Source: an uncultured Candidatus Melainabacteria bacterium
GTDB lineage: Bacteria > Cyanobacteriota > Vampirovibrionia > Gastranaerophilales > Gastranaerophilaceae
Direction: 5' to 3'
Length of the DNA: 64,000 nucleotides
Assembly: GCA_934693235.1 (NCBI GenBank)
Contig: CAKUUY010000002.1
Coordinates: 124,001-188,000 of the forward strand
Part shown: piece by piece, positions 42,159-50,517 of the stretch
Layout: every line of letters starts with the position of its first letter
How positions within the stretch are numbered: position 1 is the first letter of the stretch
Position numbers and translations under genes: made by a program
The notes under the pieces: generated by a model
What the model was told of the DNA's origin: nothing
Databases searched by the model: none
What the model saw: the letters and a program-made list of their open reading frames with translations, nothing else

Positions 42159-43301
42159 ATGCCTATAGATACTATTGGTAGTGGAGTTGCTGTTGGAGTA
42201 AAAAAGACAATATCAGCCAAAGAAACCTCCAAAAAAGAAGTTAATTCTAATTTTGATGTTGATGAAAAAAAATCTAATGCATCTAAATATATGATCGGCG
42301 CGACAGCACTAGCAGCTGTTGTATGTTTAGGTATCGCCGGATATAATGGAAAACTTGGGAAGGGTATCCAAAAATTTTTAGGCAAAACTGAAAAAGATGT
42401 AAATACTAAAACTGCAAAAGAAAAATTAGAAAGAGAAAACACTGCTTTGAAAGAAGAACTTGAAAAATATAAAAATAAAGAAGCAGAAGCAGAAGCTAAA
42501 GCTAGAGCGGAAGCTGAAGCTTATTCTAGAAGAATTGAAGCAGAAGCTAAAGCGAAGGCAGAGGCTGAAGCTAAAGCTAAAGCAAGAGCTGAAGCAGAAG
42601 CTAAAGCTAAAGCAGAGGCTGAAGCTAAAGCCAAAGCGGAAGCTGAAGCAGAAGCTAAAGCAGAAGCAGAAGCAGAAGCTAAAGCTAAAGCGGAAGCAGA
42701 GGCAGAAGCTAAAGTAAAAGCGGAAGAAAATGCTTTTATAGAAAAGCATAAAAAAGCATTAACTGACAAATTATTTGGCGAAGGAAATAATCTTTGGGAT
42801 ACAACTCATGAAAAATATAATAAATTAGTTGTAAAATTTAGTGAGATACGCACTAAATTTGCTCAAATAAAGGGACAAAAAAGCGAAAACAAAGGTATGC
42901 ATATAATTGAGCAAAAATTTGGTAAAGATTCAAAAAACGCCGAAACAACTATGACTTACTATTCTAAAGATGGAAATACTATTGACAAAATAGTATGTAC
43001 CCGTAATGGAGAACAAGCATACCAAGTTACTTATAGAGATCACGGCCAAACTGTTGAATTAAATACAAAAGATATAAAAATTGATGGCCGTAATAACGGG
43101 ATTGTACAAGTAATATCTTCAAAAGATAATGTCAGATTGTCAGTATATAATAGTAACGGACTTTACAAAGTATATAGAAACGAAAAATGCAGTGATGGTA
43201 CCCGACAGCTTGGTATCCAATACAGTTTAAGTAGTCCGGAAAACATGTCTATAAATACAGATCGAAAAAGTTTATGTGCATATTTAAATATTAATGATTA
43301 A
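42159..43301 (+). CDS. Anchored KAEA-repeat coiled-coil protein
   Basis: 380 aa. N-terminus with VDEKKSNASKYMIGATALAAV (membrane helix about 40-60), GYNGKLGKGIQKFLG, then a long charged coiled coil from about 85 to 190 made of near-perfect EAEAKAKA units, and a C-terminal domain (about 195-380) with YD-like units (MTYYSKDGNTIDKI, VTYRDHGQTVELN). The membrane module matches the 33545 protein. It combines the anchor, a rod and a C-terminal head, like a surface or periplasm-spanning fibre. Strong SD AAAGGAAA; terminator follows. Confidence 0.8.
   Translation: MPIDTIGSGVAVGVKKTISAKETSKKEVNSNFDVDEKKSNASKYMIGATALAAVVCLGIAGYNGKLGKGIQKFLGKTEKDVNTKTAKEKLERENTALKEELEKYKNKEAEAEAKARAEAEAYSRRIEAEAKAKAEAEAKAKARAEAEAKAKAEAEAKAKAEAEAEAKAEAEAEAKAKAEAEAEAKVKAEENAFIEKHKKALTDKLFGEGNNLWDTTHEKYNKLVVKFSEIRTKFAQIKGQKSENKGMHIIEQKFGKDSKNAETTMTYYSKDGNTIDKIVCTRNGEQAYQVTYRDHGQTVELNTKDIKIDGRNNGIVQVISSKDNVRLSVYNSNGLYKVYRNEKCSDGTRQLGIQYSLSSPENMSINTDRKSLCAYLNIND
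42484..42726 (+). repeat. Imperfect in-frame GCAGAAGCTAAAGC repeat tract
   Basis: Runs of GCAGAAGCTAAAGC-type units encode EAEAKAKA. They also leave long open frames on the other strand and in the other frames, none of which is coding. Copy number may vary by slippage or recombination. Confidence 0.85.
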
Positions 43302-43334
43302 AAAAGATTTAACAAATCTATAAAATAAAATTTA

Positions 43335-43358
43335 CGGGGTACGAAAAATCGTACCCCG
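43335..43358. terminator. Bidirectional terminator
   Basis: CGGGGTACGA/TCGTACCCCG, a perfect 10-bp stem with loop AAAA, between the convergent KAEA and dapB genes. Confidence 0.88.
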
Positions 43359-43365
43359 CTTTAAA

Positions 43366-44115
43366 TTATAAAATATTATCCAAACCGTAAACAAAATCGT
43401 TTTCCATAAAAACGTGTTTTACGGCAAGCATAACGCCTTGCATATAGCACTTTCTGTCCATTGAATCGTGTCTAATTGTCATAATTTGTCCGGATGAACC
43501 AAAAATAACCTCTTGTGATGCAATGTACCCTGGCATTCTAACCGAATGAATATGAATATTAGAATAAGAATTTCCTCCTCTTGCACCATCAATTGTTTCT
43601 GTTTCAGGACAATTATTTTTTGTAAAATCTTCTTTCACTTCTGCCATCATCGCTGCTGTTTTGATAGCTGTTCCTGATGGAGCGTCCTTTTTTTGGTTAT
43701 GATGAAGCTCAATAATTTCGGCGTTATCAAAGTATTTTGATGCCTGTTTCGCAAACATCATCATCAAAACAGCTCCGGTAGAAAAATTCGGAGCAATCAG
43801 ACAACCGGTATTCTTTTCTTTAGAAAGCTGTTTTAATTCATCAATTTGTTCATCTGTCAAACCGGTAGTTCCGATTACAATTTTAATTCCATTATTTAAA
43901 CAATATTTTGCATTTTCGAAAATTGACTTAGGTTGAGTAAAATCAACTAAAACATCGATTTCTTCAACTCTATGCGCATCAGCAATTGAATGATACATTC
44001 CCTCACTGGCAATATCTATTTTTGCAACTAATTCTGTTTGCGGGCATTCTTCAACAGCAAGACAAACCTCTTTTCCCATCTTACCCATAGCACCGCATAC
44101 TGCAACTTTTATCAT
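43366..44115 (-). CDS. dapB: 4-hydroxy-tetrahydrodipicolinate reductase
   Basis: 249 aa. The nucleotide-binding motif is VCGAMGKMGKEV, and the catalytic region has ELHHNQKKDAPSGTA with the His-His and Lys of the family (E/HHxxKxDxPSGTA). It reduces the dihydrodipicolinate precursor with NAD(P)H in lysine and diaminopimelate synthesis, needed for peptidoglycan. Divergent from the repeat element and the PC4-like gene. Confidence 0.95.
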   Translation of the reverse strand: MIKVAVCGAMGKMGKEVCLAVEECPQTELVAKIDIASEGMYHSIADAHRVEEIDVLVDFTQPKSIFENAKYCLNNGIKIVIGTTGLTDEQIDELKQLSKEKNTGCLIAPNFSTGAVLMMMFAKQASKYFDNAEIIELHHNQKKDAPSGTAIKTAAMMAEVKEDFTKNNCPETETIDGARGGNSYSNIHIHSVRMPGYIASQEVIFGSSGQIMTIRHDSMDRKCYMQGVMLAVKHVFMENDFVYGLDNIL

Positions 44116-44205
44116 AATTTTCTCTCCTTATCGTTTTTCTTATTCTAACATGAAAATTTCTGTGGTATAGTAATTATGGTAAGTAATGTAGATAGGTTTA
44201 GGAGA

Positions 44206-44336
44206 GAAGTGAAAAAAGTGAATTAGAAAATAAGTAAATAGGTAAATAAGTTCATTTCAGTTGCTACATAACAAAAATATATTTTCGAGCAAAGCAAGCT
44301 ATACGAACTTATTCTCCTATTCACTTATTCACTTTC
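44206..44336. repeat. Palindromic intergenic element, copy 2
   Basis: Left arm GAAGTGAAAAAAGTGAA ... AAATAGGTAAATAAGTTC, core with TTCAGTTGCTACATAAC and TTTCGAGCAAAGCAAGC, right arm GAACTTATTCTCCTATTC ... TATTCACTTTC. More diverged in the core than copies 1 and 4, but arms are again complementary. It lies in the upstream region of the PC4-like gene. Confidence 0.8.
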
Positions 44337-44361
44337 CCCCCCAAAAAGAAAGAGGACTTTT

Positions 44362-44595
44362 ATGGCAGATGCAAAACTATTAGCAGCAATCGAAAGATCA
44401 GACACAGAACAATTACAAATTTCTATCAGCGAATACAGAGGAAAAAGTTACTTGAATATGAGAATATTCTACACAACAGACGATGGTCAAACTTGGCTTC
44501 CGACTAAAAAAGGGGTAACTTTCTCTCCTGATCAAATTGACTTGCTTGAAGAAGCTATTCAAGAAGCGAAGAAAGAGTTTATGGAAGAAGAATAA
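44362..44595 (+). CDS. PC4/YdbC-like transcription coactivator domain protein
   Basis: 77 aa, similar to the PC4/p15 single-stranded DNA-binding fold: TEQLQISISEYRGKSYLNMRIFYTTDD, GQTWLPTKKGVTFSPDQIDLLEE and a C-terminal helix. Bacterial YdbC-type proteins bind ssDNA, and the role may be in replication or transcription. It stands just upstream of priA, separated by a palindromic repeat. SD AAAGAGGA. Confidence 0.82.
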   Translation: MADAKLLAAIERSDTEQLQISISEYRGKSYLNMRIFYTTDDGQTWLPTKKGVTFSPDQIDLLEEAIQEAKKEFMEEE

Positions 44596-44598
44596 AAA

Positions 44599-44702
44599 TA
44601 AGTGAGACGTGAAAAGTAAAAGGTAAAAAGGCCGTTACAGGTGCTACGCACCAAAGCTATTTTCGAACAAAGTGAGCAAAATGGACTTTTCACGTCTCAC
44701 TT
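44599..44702. repeat. Palindromic intergenic element, copy 3 (different arms)
   Basis: Arms AAGTGAGACGTGAAAAGT and ACTTTTCACGTCTCACTT are 18-bp perfect complements but do not resemble the arms of the other copies. The core GTTACAGGTGCTACGCACC ... TTTCGAACAAAGTGAGC is the same family. It ends 11 bases before the likely priA start and supplies the earlier in-frame starts. Confidence 0.85.
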
Positions 44703-44713
44703 CCTTAAAACCC

Positions 44714-47416
44714 ATGCAAACCACCTTATTTGAACAACCACATCAAAAATATGCTTCGGCTCTTGTAAATATCAAGGGACTCGGGGTAAAAACATTTAGC
44801 TACCTGATACCTGACGAGATGAAAGACAAAATTAAAATCGGTCAGGCTATTCTTGTACCTTTCGGGAGACAGGGCCTTGTAAATGCTTTTTGTGTTGGTT
44901 TTTCAAATTATTTAGCAGGAGATTTTAAGGTAAAAAAAATCAGTAAAATTATCGATGAAACCCCTCTTTTTTCAATAGATTATTTAAAACTTTTGGAATG
45001 GGTTGCAAACTACTACTGTTGTGATTTGGTAACTGTTTTGAACGCAGCAATTCCAATGAAATTGATTGAAAAAGCATCTAAAACAGAAACCCTCATTAAA
45101 TTTGAAAAATTTGACGGAGCCACAAAACGCCAAGAGGAAATCTTAAAACTTCTTGAAAAATCTGGAAAAATGCCACTGATTTTGTTCGAAAAATATGCAA
45201 AAACAACTCGTGCAACAATAAAAAAACTAGAAACATCAGGATGTGTAAAACTTTATCAAGAGGAATTGTACAGAAACCCTCTTGATATTTTACAAATCAC
45301 CGAACGGGAAGCTCTTTTTGAACTTTCCGGAGACCAAAAAAAAGTTTATGAGGGAATAAGAGATAAAATTTTCAATTTTCAATTGACCCCTCACCCTAAC
45401 CCTCTCCCACAAGGGGCGAGGGGAGCTACCACAAAAGCAGAACATTTTTATACTGAAAACGCCTTAAAATATTCAAAAGAACTTCGGCAAAATTCAACTG
45501 ATGTTGAAAAAATATTGTGGTATTATTTGCGAAATAATCAATTGGATGGGTATAAATTCCGTCGACAAGAAGCAATTGGTAAATATATTGTTGATTTTGT
45601 ATGCTTTGAAAAGAAGTTAGTAATTGAATTAGACGGTGGTCAACATAATGAATTAGAAAATATTTCTAAAGATAATGAACGACAGAAATTTTTAGAAGAT
45701 AATGGATTTTCTATCTTAAGATTTTGGAATAATGAAGTTATAGAAAATATTGAAAACGTATTAAATTCGATATACGAAACAATAATCCATAAAAATATTC
45801 CCTCGCCCCTTGTGGGAGAGGGTAGGGTGAGGGGTGTTGAATTCAATTCTCATCCCGAAATACTTTTACATGGTGTCACTGCATCCGGCAAAACAGAAGT
45901 TTATTTCAAGCTTATTGACGATACTATTAAAGCAGGAAAAAATGTTTTGTTCCTTGCTCCGGAAATCGCACTTGCATCACAGCTTACAAAACGTTTAGCA
46001 AAAAAATTCGGAACAGAAGATGTCGCGATATGGCACAGTAGTATTTCTGATGGTGAGAGGTACGACGTTTGGCAAAAACTTTATAAAAATGAGATAAAAA
46101 TCCTTGCCGGAGCTCGTTCTGCAGTTTTTGCGCCATTAAAAGATATCGGATTAATTATAATTGACGAAGAACATGAAAGTGCTTATAAACAAACCACACC
46201 GGCACCTCGCTATGATGCTAGAGTTGTCGCAAGAAAACTTGCAGAATTTCATAATTGTCCACTGCTCTTGGGGTCTGCAACACCTGATATTTCAACTTAT
46301 TATAAAGCTGTAAATACAGGAAATCTGTTCGAACTCAAAAAACGCTTTAACGATGCAAAAGTTCCACCGGTTCTTGTGATTAATATGCAAGAATACGGAC
46401 GTGCAGCATATAAAAGTGTAATTTCTAAACCTATGCAAACAGAGATAAGAGAAACTCTTGCACAGGGCAAACAGGCAATTTTATTGATTAACCGCCGTGG
46501 TTTTTCAACATACACGCAATGTCAGGCTTGCGGACACGTTATTGAATGCCCGAATTGTGCTATTCCAATGATTTGGCACGCAAAAGATCAAATATTAAAA
46601 TGCCACTACTGTAACCACGTAGAGCGTTTTCCTGATGTTTGTCCTGAATGCGGTTCAGATGCGTTCAAAAACAGCGGAACGGGAACTCAAAAAATCGAAC
46701 AATATATAAAAGATTTGTTCCCTGAAAACAATATTGAACGAATTGATAGTGACATTTTGGTTAGGAAAGGTGAACACATAAGACTTTTAGAAAAATTTCA
46801 ACGTGGAGATATCGATATTTTAGTCGGAACTCAAATGATTGCAAAAGGCTTGGATAACCCTAATGTTACGCTTGTTGGAGTAATCTCAGCTGATGCAAGT
46901 TTTAATCTGCCTGATTTTAGAGCTTCCGAAAGAGGTTTTCAGCTCCTTACACAGGTGGCAGGACGAGCAGGCAGAGGTGAGTTCGCCGGAAAAGTCCTTT
47001 TCCAAACCTATAACCCTGATTTTTACGCTTTGGAAAGTGCAAAATCACAAAATTACGGAGAATTTTACGAGACAGAAATAGCTGCCAGAGAAGAATTTGA
47101 CTACCCACCGTTCAGTCAAATTATTCGGTTAATTTTGAGTTCTCAAAACGGTTTCAGGGCAGAAAAATCCGCACAAGAAATTGCTATGCGGCTTTGCTTG
47201 ATGGTAGAAAAATTCGGAATATCTGAAAGATTGGAAGTTTTAGGTCCATCACCTTGTGTAATAGAAAGATTGAACGGGCAATATCGTTTTCAGATTTTAA
47301 TTAAAAATAAAATGGGGGAAAAAGGTCATCAATTTGTTTCAAGCTTTTTGAACAAAATTACAATGCCAAAAGACATCCGTCTGGCAATCGATGTTGACCC
47401 ATTGGATATTTTGTAA
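44714..47416 (+). CDS. priA: Primosomal helicase PriA with an in-frame DUF559 insertion
   Basis: 900 aa from the ATG at 44714, chosen because the DNA-binding domain begins soon after; earlier GTG 44672 and ATG 44681 lie inside the repeat. PriA restarts stalled replication forks: it binds fork DNA, unwinds with 3'-5' polarity and loads DnaB. Domains: N-terminal 3'-DNA-binding and winged helix, helicase with Walker A GVTASGKTEVY, DEEH box, eight-Cys zinc module (CQACGH ... CPNC ... CHYC ... CPEC), then helicase lobe 2 (GTQMIAKGLD, GRAGR). Between the Q-motif helix and Walker A an extra 150 codons (45386-45835) form a complete DUF559 nuclease-like domain. Without it, about 750 aa, the normal size. 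Confidence 0.92.
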   Translation: MQTTLFEQPHQKYASALVNIKGLGVKTFSYLIPDEMKDKIKIGQAILVPFGRQGLVNAFCVGFSNYLAGDFKVKKISKIIDETPLFSIDYLKLLEWVANYYCCDLVTVLNAAIPMKLIEKASKTETLIKFEKFDGATKRQEEILKLLEKSGKMPLILFEKYAKTTRATIKKLETSGCVKLYQEELYRNPLDILQITEREALFELSGDQKKVYEGIRDKIFNFQLTPHPNPLPQGARGATTKAEHFYTENALKYSKELRQNSTDVEKILWYYLRNNQLDGYKFRRQEAIGKYIVDFVCFEKKLVIELDGGQHNELENISKDNERQKFLEDNGFSILRFWNNEVIENIENVLNSIYETIIHKNIPSPLVGEGRVRGVEFNSHPEILLHGVTASGKTEVYFKLIDDTIKAGKNVLFLAPEIALASQLTKRLAKKFGTEDVAIWHSSISDGERYDVWQKLYKNEIKILAGARSAVFAPLKDIGLIIIDEEHESAYKQTTPAPRYDARVVARKLAEFHNCPLLLGSATPDISTYYKAVNTGNLFELKKRFNDAKVPPVLVINMQEYGRAAYKSVISKPMQTEIRETLAQGKQAILLINRRGFSTYTQCQACGHVIECPNCAIPMIWHAKDQILKCHYCNHVERFPDVCPECGSDAFKNSGTGTQKIEQYIKDLFPENNIERIDSDILVRKGEHIRLLEKFQRGDIDILVGTQMIAKGLDNPNVTLVGVISADASFNLPDFRASERGFQLLTQVAGRAGRGEFAGKVLFQTYNPDFYALESAKSQNYGEFYETEIAAREEFDYPPFSQIIRLILSSQNGFRAEKSAQEIAMRLCLMVEKFGISERLEVLGPSPCVIERLNGQYRFQILIKNKMGEKGHQFVSSFLNKITMPKDIRLAIDVDPLDIL
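45386..45835 (+). mobile_element. DUF559 element with terminal inverted repeats inside priA
   Basis: 450 bases, an exact multiple of three, framed by near-perfect inverted repeats of about 36 bases: left 45386-45422 (ACCCCTCACCCTAACCCTCT ...) and right 45800-45835 (... AGGGTAGGGTGAGGGGT), differing by one indel. The arms translate as TPHPNPLPQGARG and SPLVGEGRVRG. Between them lies a DUF559 domain (VSR-like fold): LRNNQLDGYKFRRQEAIG, KYIVDFVCFEKKLVIELDGG, QHNELE, RFWNNEVI, with the acidic DF ... ELDGGQH catalytic pattern kept. Possible 7-bp direct flank TTCAATT on each side. Mobility is inferred from the arms. Confidence 0.85.
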
Positions 47417-47418
47417 AG

Positions 47419-48213
47419 CTAAAAACATGATGTTGGCTTTTTTTCTTCTTCAATAGGCACACAGCATTCTCCGTATAATGCCCCAGGTTTTAATTCATAA
47501 TCCTTTCCCCCAATATGGTTACAACCTGTTCCATTGGTAAAAGCTCCATCTCCGTATATTCCACAGTTTCTACTAGAATCTCCAATTTCTGGTGCTGCAT
47601 TTGCGCTCTGCATACCCCAGCTATAATATTTCGGTGCAACGTTATAAGCTGTTCCACCACACGATGCCATGCTTGAGCAAGAATCAATGAGAGTTCCTGT
47701 TGCAGAAACAGTATATTTGCACAAATCCTTTGCACCTGTATTAGGATTTTTACTTCCGTTCAAATCTGCAACAAATGTAAAACTTGATGCTCCGGGTTCA
47801 AATTTTTTAATTCCGAAATACATTCCATCAGGAGTGACAAAACTGTAATACATATTAGAATCCGTCCAAATCGGGAAAGTTCCATTTGTAAATTTGTACT
47901 CACCTTGTGTCTCATCTGAAGTATCAACCGGAACATCACCAACTATTTTAAAAACTTTATGCAATTCATCAGAAACACATTGTGATGTTGAACAAGAAGA
48001 CAAACTGCTATTCGCAATTGTAGTAACATCTTCGTTAGCCATAAGTGATTTTATTCCATTTGCAAGAATTGATTGAGCTTTTTTGTTTTGGCTTTCAAAG
48101 ACTTTGTCTCCAACTTTATTAACCAATGTCGGCATTGTCATTGCCGCAACAACTCCAATTATACCAAGAGTAATCAAGACCTCTGCTAAAGTAAAAGCTT
48201 TGTATGATTTCAT
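47419..48213 (-). CDS. Prepilin-like protein (pseudopilin)
   Basis: 264 aa. N-terminus SYKAFTLAEVLITLGIIGVV with prepilin cut site and hydrophobic helix. The mature part is a globular pseudopilin-like domain with paired cysteines and a typical Gly/Thr-rich C-terminal half (NGTFPIWTDSNMYYSFVTPDG, CGIYGDGAFTNGTGC, KPGALYGECCVPIEEEKK). It lacks the L7/L12-like segments of the first prepilin. It is convergent with priA, two bases apart, and divergent from an XRE gene. Confidence 0.88.
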   Translation of the reverse strand: MKSYKAFTLAEVLITLGIIGVVAAMTMPTLVNKVGDKVFESQNKKAQSILANGIKSLMANEDVTTIANSSLSSCSTSQCVSDELHKVFKIVGDVPVDTSDETQGEYKFTNGTFPIWTDSNMYYSFVTPDGMYFGIKKFEPGASSFTFVADLNGSKNPNTGAKDLCKYTVSATGTLIDSCSSMASCGGTAYNVAPKYYSWGMQSANAAPEIGDSSRNCGIYGDGAFTNGTGCNHIGGKDYELKPGALYGECCVPIEEEKKPTSCF

Positions 48214-48245
48214 TGTTTAAACCTCTTTCTGTTAAAAAATGTTAC

Positions 48246-48310
48246 TATTTTATACATTTATAATTGTAATAATAACATGTATAAATACCAAATGCAACTC
48301 TGTATAAATA
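48246..48310. promoter_or_regulatory. Operator-like repeats between prepilin and XRE genes
   Basis: TGTATAAATA occurs at 48278-48287 and 48301-48310 and as the complement TATTTTATACA at 48246-48256. They sit over the likely promoters of both divergent genes. Binding by the XRE protein is inferred. Confidence 0.45.
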
Positions 48311-48328
48311 AATTGCTAAAATAGTAAT

Positions 48329-48532
48329 ATGATTAAAAACAGACTATCTATAATACTTGGCGAACAAAGAATGCGAATTTCAGAACTGGCAAGGCTAACC
48401 GGTATTAGTCAAAATACATTGAATAAAATTTATCATAACAAAACTAAGAGTGTCGAATTTAGCACTCTTAATAAATTGTGCAACGCGTTACAAAAAAATT
48501 CACAAGAAATTTTTGAATTTACTCCCGATTAA
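48329..48532 (+). CDS. XRE-family HTH regulator (small)
   Basis: 67 aa, Cro/C1-type HTH: MRISELARLTGISQNTLNKI YHNKTKSVEFSTL... with the recognition helix SQNTLNKIYHNK. Short form with no other domain. Paired head-to-head with a prepilin gene, as the 4345 XRE gene is with the 4683 prepilin gene. Confidence 0.85.
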   Translation: MIKNRLSIILGEQRMRISELARLTGISQNTLNKIYHNKTKSVEFSTLNKLCNALQKNSQEIFEFTPD

Positions 48533-48577
48533 AAATATTTACTTGATTATGTTTTTTTATAATTTATAATTCTTCTT

Positions 48578-49153
48578 ATGATAGAAAGAGCTGAAAAAGA
48601 ATTAAAAAAATTATTAGACGGAAATAAAAATTTTGTTAACGGAACTCCGACAACAAAAAATATGTCACTAGAAACACTTCAAAAATACGCGTTTCACCAA
48701 GAACCTTACGCTTGTGTTTTAACATGTTCCGATTCAAGAGTAGTGCCAGAAATCATTTTTGATTGTGGAATTGGCGAACTTTTTGTAGTTAGAGTTGCAG
48801 GAATGACAACCGGACCAAATGTTATAGAAAGTGTTGAATATGCTGTAAAAAAACTTCGCGTTCCGCTTGTAATTCTACTGGGACATGACGATTGTGGCGT
48901 AATGAAATTCGCCAAAGAACATTATCCTGAACCAATGAAAGATTTTTCATCAATTTTAAAATGTGTTTATCCTGTTTTGAATCACAAAGAAGATATTTCT
49001 TGCCACAACTTTTTTGCGCAAGAACATACAAAATGGGTTGAAGATTATTTGATGAAACACTCCGTAATTATCAATGAAGCAGTCAAGTCCAACGAAACAA
49101 GTATCGTAAATTGTCACTTTGACCACTCCACAGGATTGGTAAACATAATATAA
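48578..49153 (+). CDS. Beta-class carbonic anhydrase
   Basis: 191 aa. Zinc ligands Cys50, His103 and Cys106 (CSDSRVVPE, GHDDCGVM) and the Asp52-Arg54 pair are all present. It interconverts CO2 and bicarbonate. Sizes and blocks (GELFVVRVAGM) match the cab/can group. Single gene with a terminator after it. Function in pH or anabolic bicarbonate supply is likely. Confidence 0.93.
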   Translation: MIERAEKELKKLLDGNKNFVNGTPTTKNMSLETLQKYAFHQEPYACVLTCSDSRVVPEIIFDCGIGELFVVRVAGMTTGPNVIESVEYAVKKLRVPLVILLGHDDCGVMKFAKEHYPEPMKDFSSILKCVYPVLNHKEDISCHNFFAQEHTKWVEDYLMKHSVIINEAVKSNETSIVNCHFDHSTGLVNII

Positions 49154-49159
49154 ATATTA

Positions 49160-49185
49160 AAAAGGAGCTCAATAGCTCCTTTTTA
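49160..49185 (+). terminator. Terminator after carbonic anhydrase
   Basis: AAAAAGGAGCT/AGCTCCTTTTT, a perfect 11-bp stem with loop CAAT. Confidence 0.92.
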
Positions 49186-50490
49186 CTAGAATTCAGGTTG
49201 TTCCATTTTTATCATTTTATCGTATTCTTCAACTGAAACTGTATCCGGAGCTTTTGAACTTGGTTCAAGTGCGCGTTTCAATAATTCGGGTTCTTTTTTA
49301 TGAAGCTTTGAATCTGCTGTTACAATATCTGTCCCCAAAGTTGTTTTAATCAGGTGAATTGTTTTTTCGGATGGAGCTCCTTTACCGTTCATATAATTTT
49401 GAGCTTTATAACTTGCCCAATCATCTGATAGTTCATCCACTTTTGCATAACCCATATCTAATTCCCCATCAAGACGTTTGTCGATTTCGTTTTCTAAAAT
49501 GTTTGTAACATATTCTTTTTGACTTTCAAAATGACATGGCAAAATAATTTCGTTCCCAATAATTTCTTCAGGGTCACGTTTTTCATGTTTTTTCAAAAGT
49601 TCGGCTGCTATCTGCAAATGGCCAAGCTCAAATGCCAAAAATTCTTCCCAAATAGGTTTCAATTTGTCATTAACTTCGTCAACATAGCAGTTGTAATATG
49701 TACAAACTTCAGTAAATTCATGCAAAAGCAATTTTTCATAAGGTGTTTCGCAAGGGTCAATTAAACTTTCGTACATTGTAACGTGTTCTTCTTCTACGTC
49801 GCAAATTTCTCCGTAAGTCTTTCTTAAATCGTCATTGGCATACATCATCCCGTGTTCTGCATAAAAATTATGAGTTTGTTGTTCTGCAGACATAAGCGTA
49901 TAAATATTTACTTTTGTTTGAGGAGAAGCAATATTTTTATCATATGCTTTTCGGAGTCTTAACCCGTTATCATTATGATGGTATTGTGTAGGCCTGCTAA
50001 TTACAACATCTGTTTGACCTTGTAAAATGTGGTCAGGATTTATTCCATCTATCATATAAGCCCATTGACTATATCTGTAAAGATGGTCAAAATCTTCTAA
50101 CAAACCGAAATTAAATGTCTCTTTTACATAATCATCAGGCTCGTTTTGTGCAAGCCAAGCTGTCAAATCCACAGCTACTTGTTCATATCCTAAAGTTGTC
50201 TCCAAAACAGTTTGACATGCCGGAGTCATCCAGTTTACGGTGGTTTGTTGCATATCTTCAATTCTGCGCATTAAAGCTAAAAGATTTCTGTCATCATAAT
50301 CTTGGCAACTTCTTGCAAAATGGTGTTTAAATCCCCAGGCTTCAATTTCTATCCCATTCATAAGTATTTGACGGGTTCTTGAATAGCAATCAACATCATA
50401 TTTGTCAAACGGACGTTTAACAATGTCGTGCCAACTTCTCAATTGTTTTTCTAGCGTAATTCCTTTTTCTTTCAATGGATTAAATGTCAT
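49186..50490 (-). CDS. Ferritin-like di-iron superfamily protein
   Basis: 434 aa. Two helical parts carry ExxH-like pairs: AWLAQNEPDD and LLEDFDHLYRYS (about 128-150), SAEQQTHNFYAEHG (about 206-219), CDVEEEHVTMYE (about 235-246), HEFTEVCTYYNC and FLAFELGHLQIAAE. This looks like a double ferritin-like four-helix bundle. The length is unusual for a ferritin. The family and reaction are not recognised; iron binding or oxidation is likely. It lies 27 bases after the amylase-like gene and 1.4 kb from a true ferritin. Confidence 0.65.
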   Translation of the reverse strand: MTFNPLKEKGITLEKQLRSWHDIVKRPFDKYDVDCYSRTRQILMNGIEIEAWGFKHHFARSCQDYDDRNLLALMRRIEDMQQTTVNWMTPACQTVLETTLGYEQVAVDLTAWLAQNEPDDYVKETFNFGLLEDFDHLYRYSQWAYMIDGINPDHILQGQTDVVISRPTQYHHNDNGLRLRKAYDKNIASPQTKVNIYTLMSAEQQTHNFYAEHGMMYANDDLRKTYGEICDVEEEHVTMYESLIDPCETPYEKLLLHEFTEVCTYYNCYVDEVNDKLKPIWEEFLAFELGHLQIAAELLKKHEKRDPEEIIGNEIILPCHFESQKEYVTNILENEIDKRLDGELDMGYAKVDELSDDWASYKAQNYMNGKGAPSEKTIHLIKTTLGTDIVTADSKLHKKEPELLKRALEPSSKAPDTVSVEEYDKMIKMEQPEF

Positions 50491-50517
50491 CTTATTTAAT
50501 TTCCTTTCCTTTTTTGG

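Noticed and set aside
42426..42769. Long open frames on both strands over the KAEA tract
   Set aside because: They are caused by the repetitive Ala/Glu/Lys codons; the proteins are low-complexity Cys/Phe/Ser or Lys/Leu runs with no SD. The plus-strand frame 42159-43301 is the real gene.
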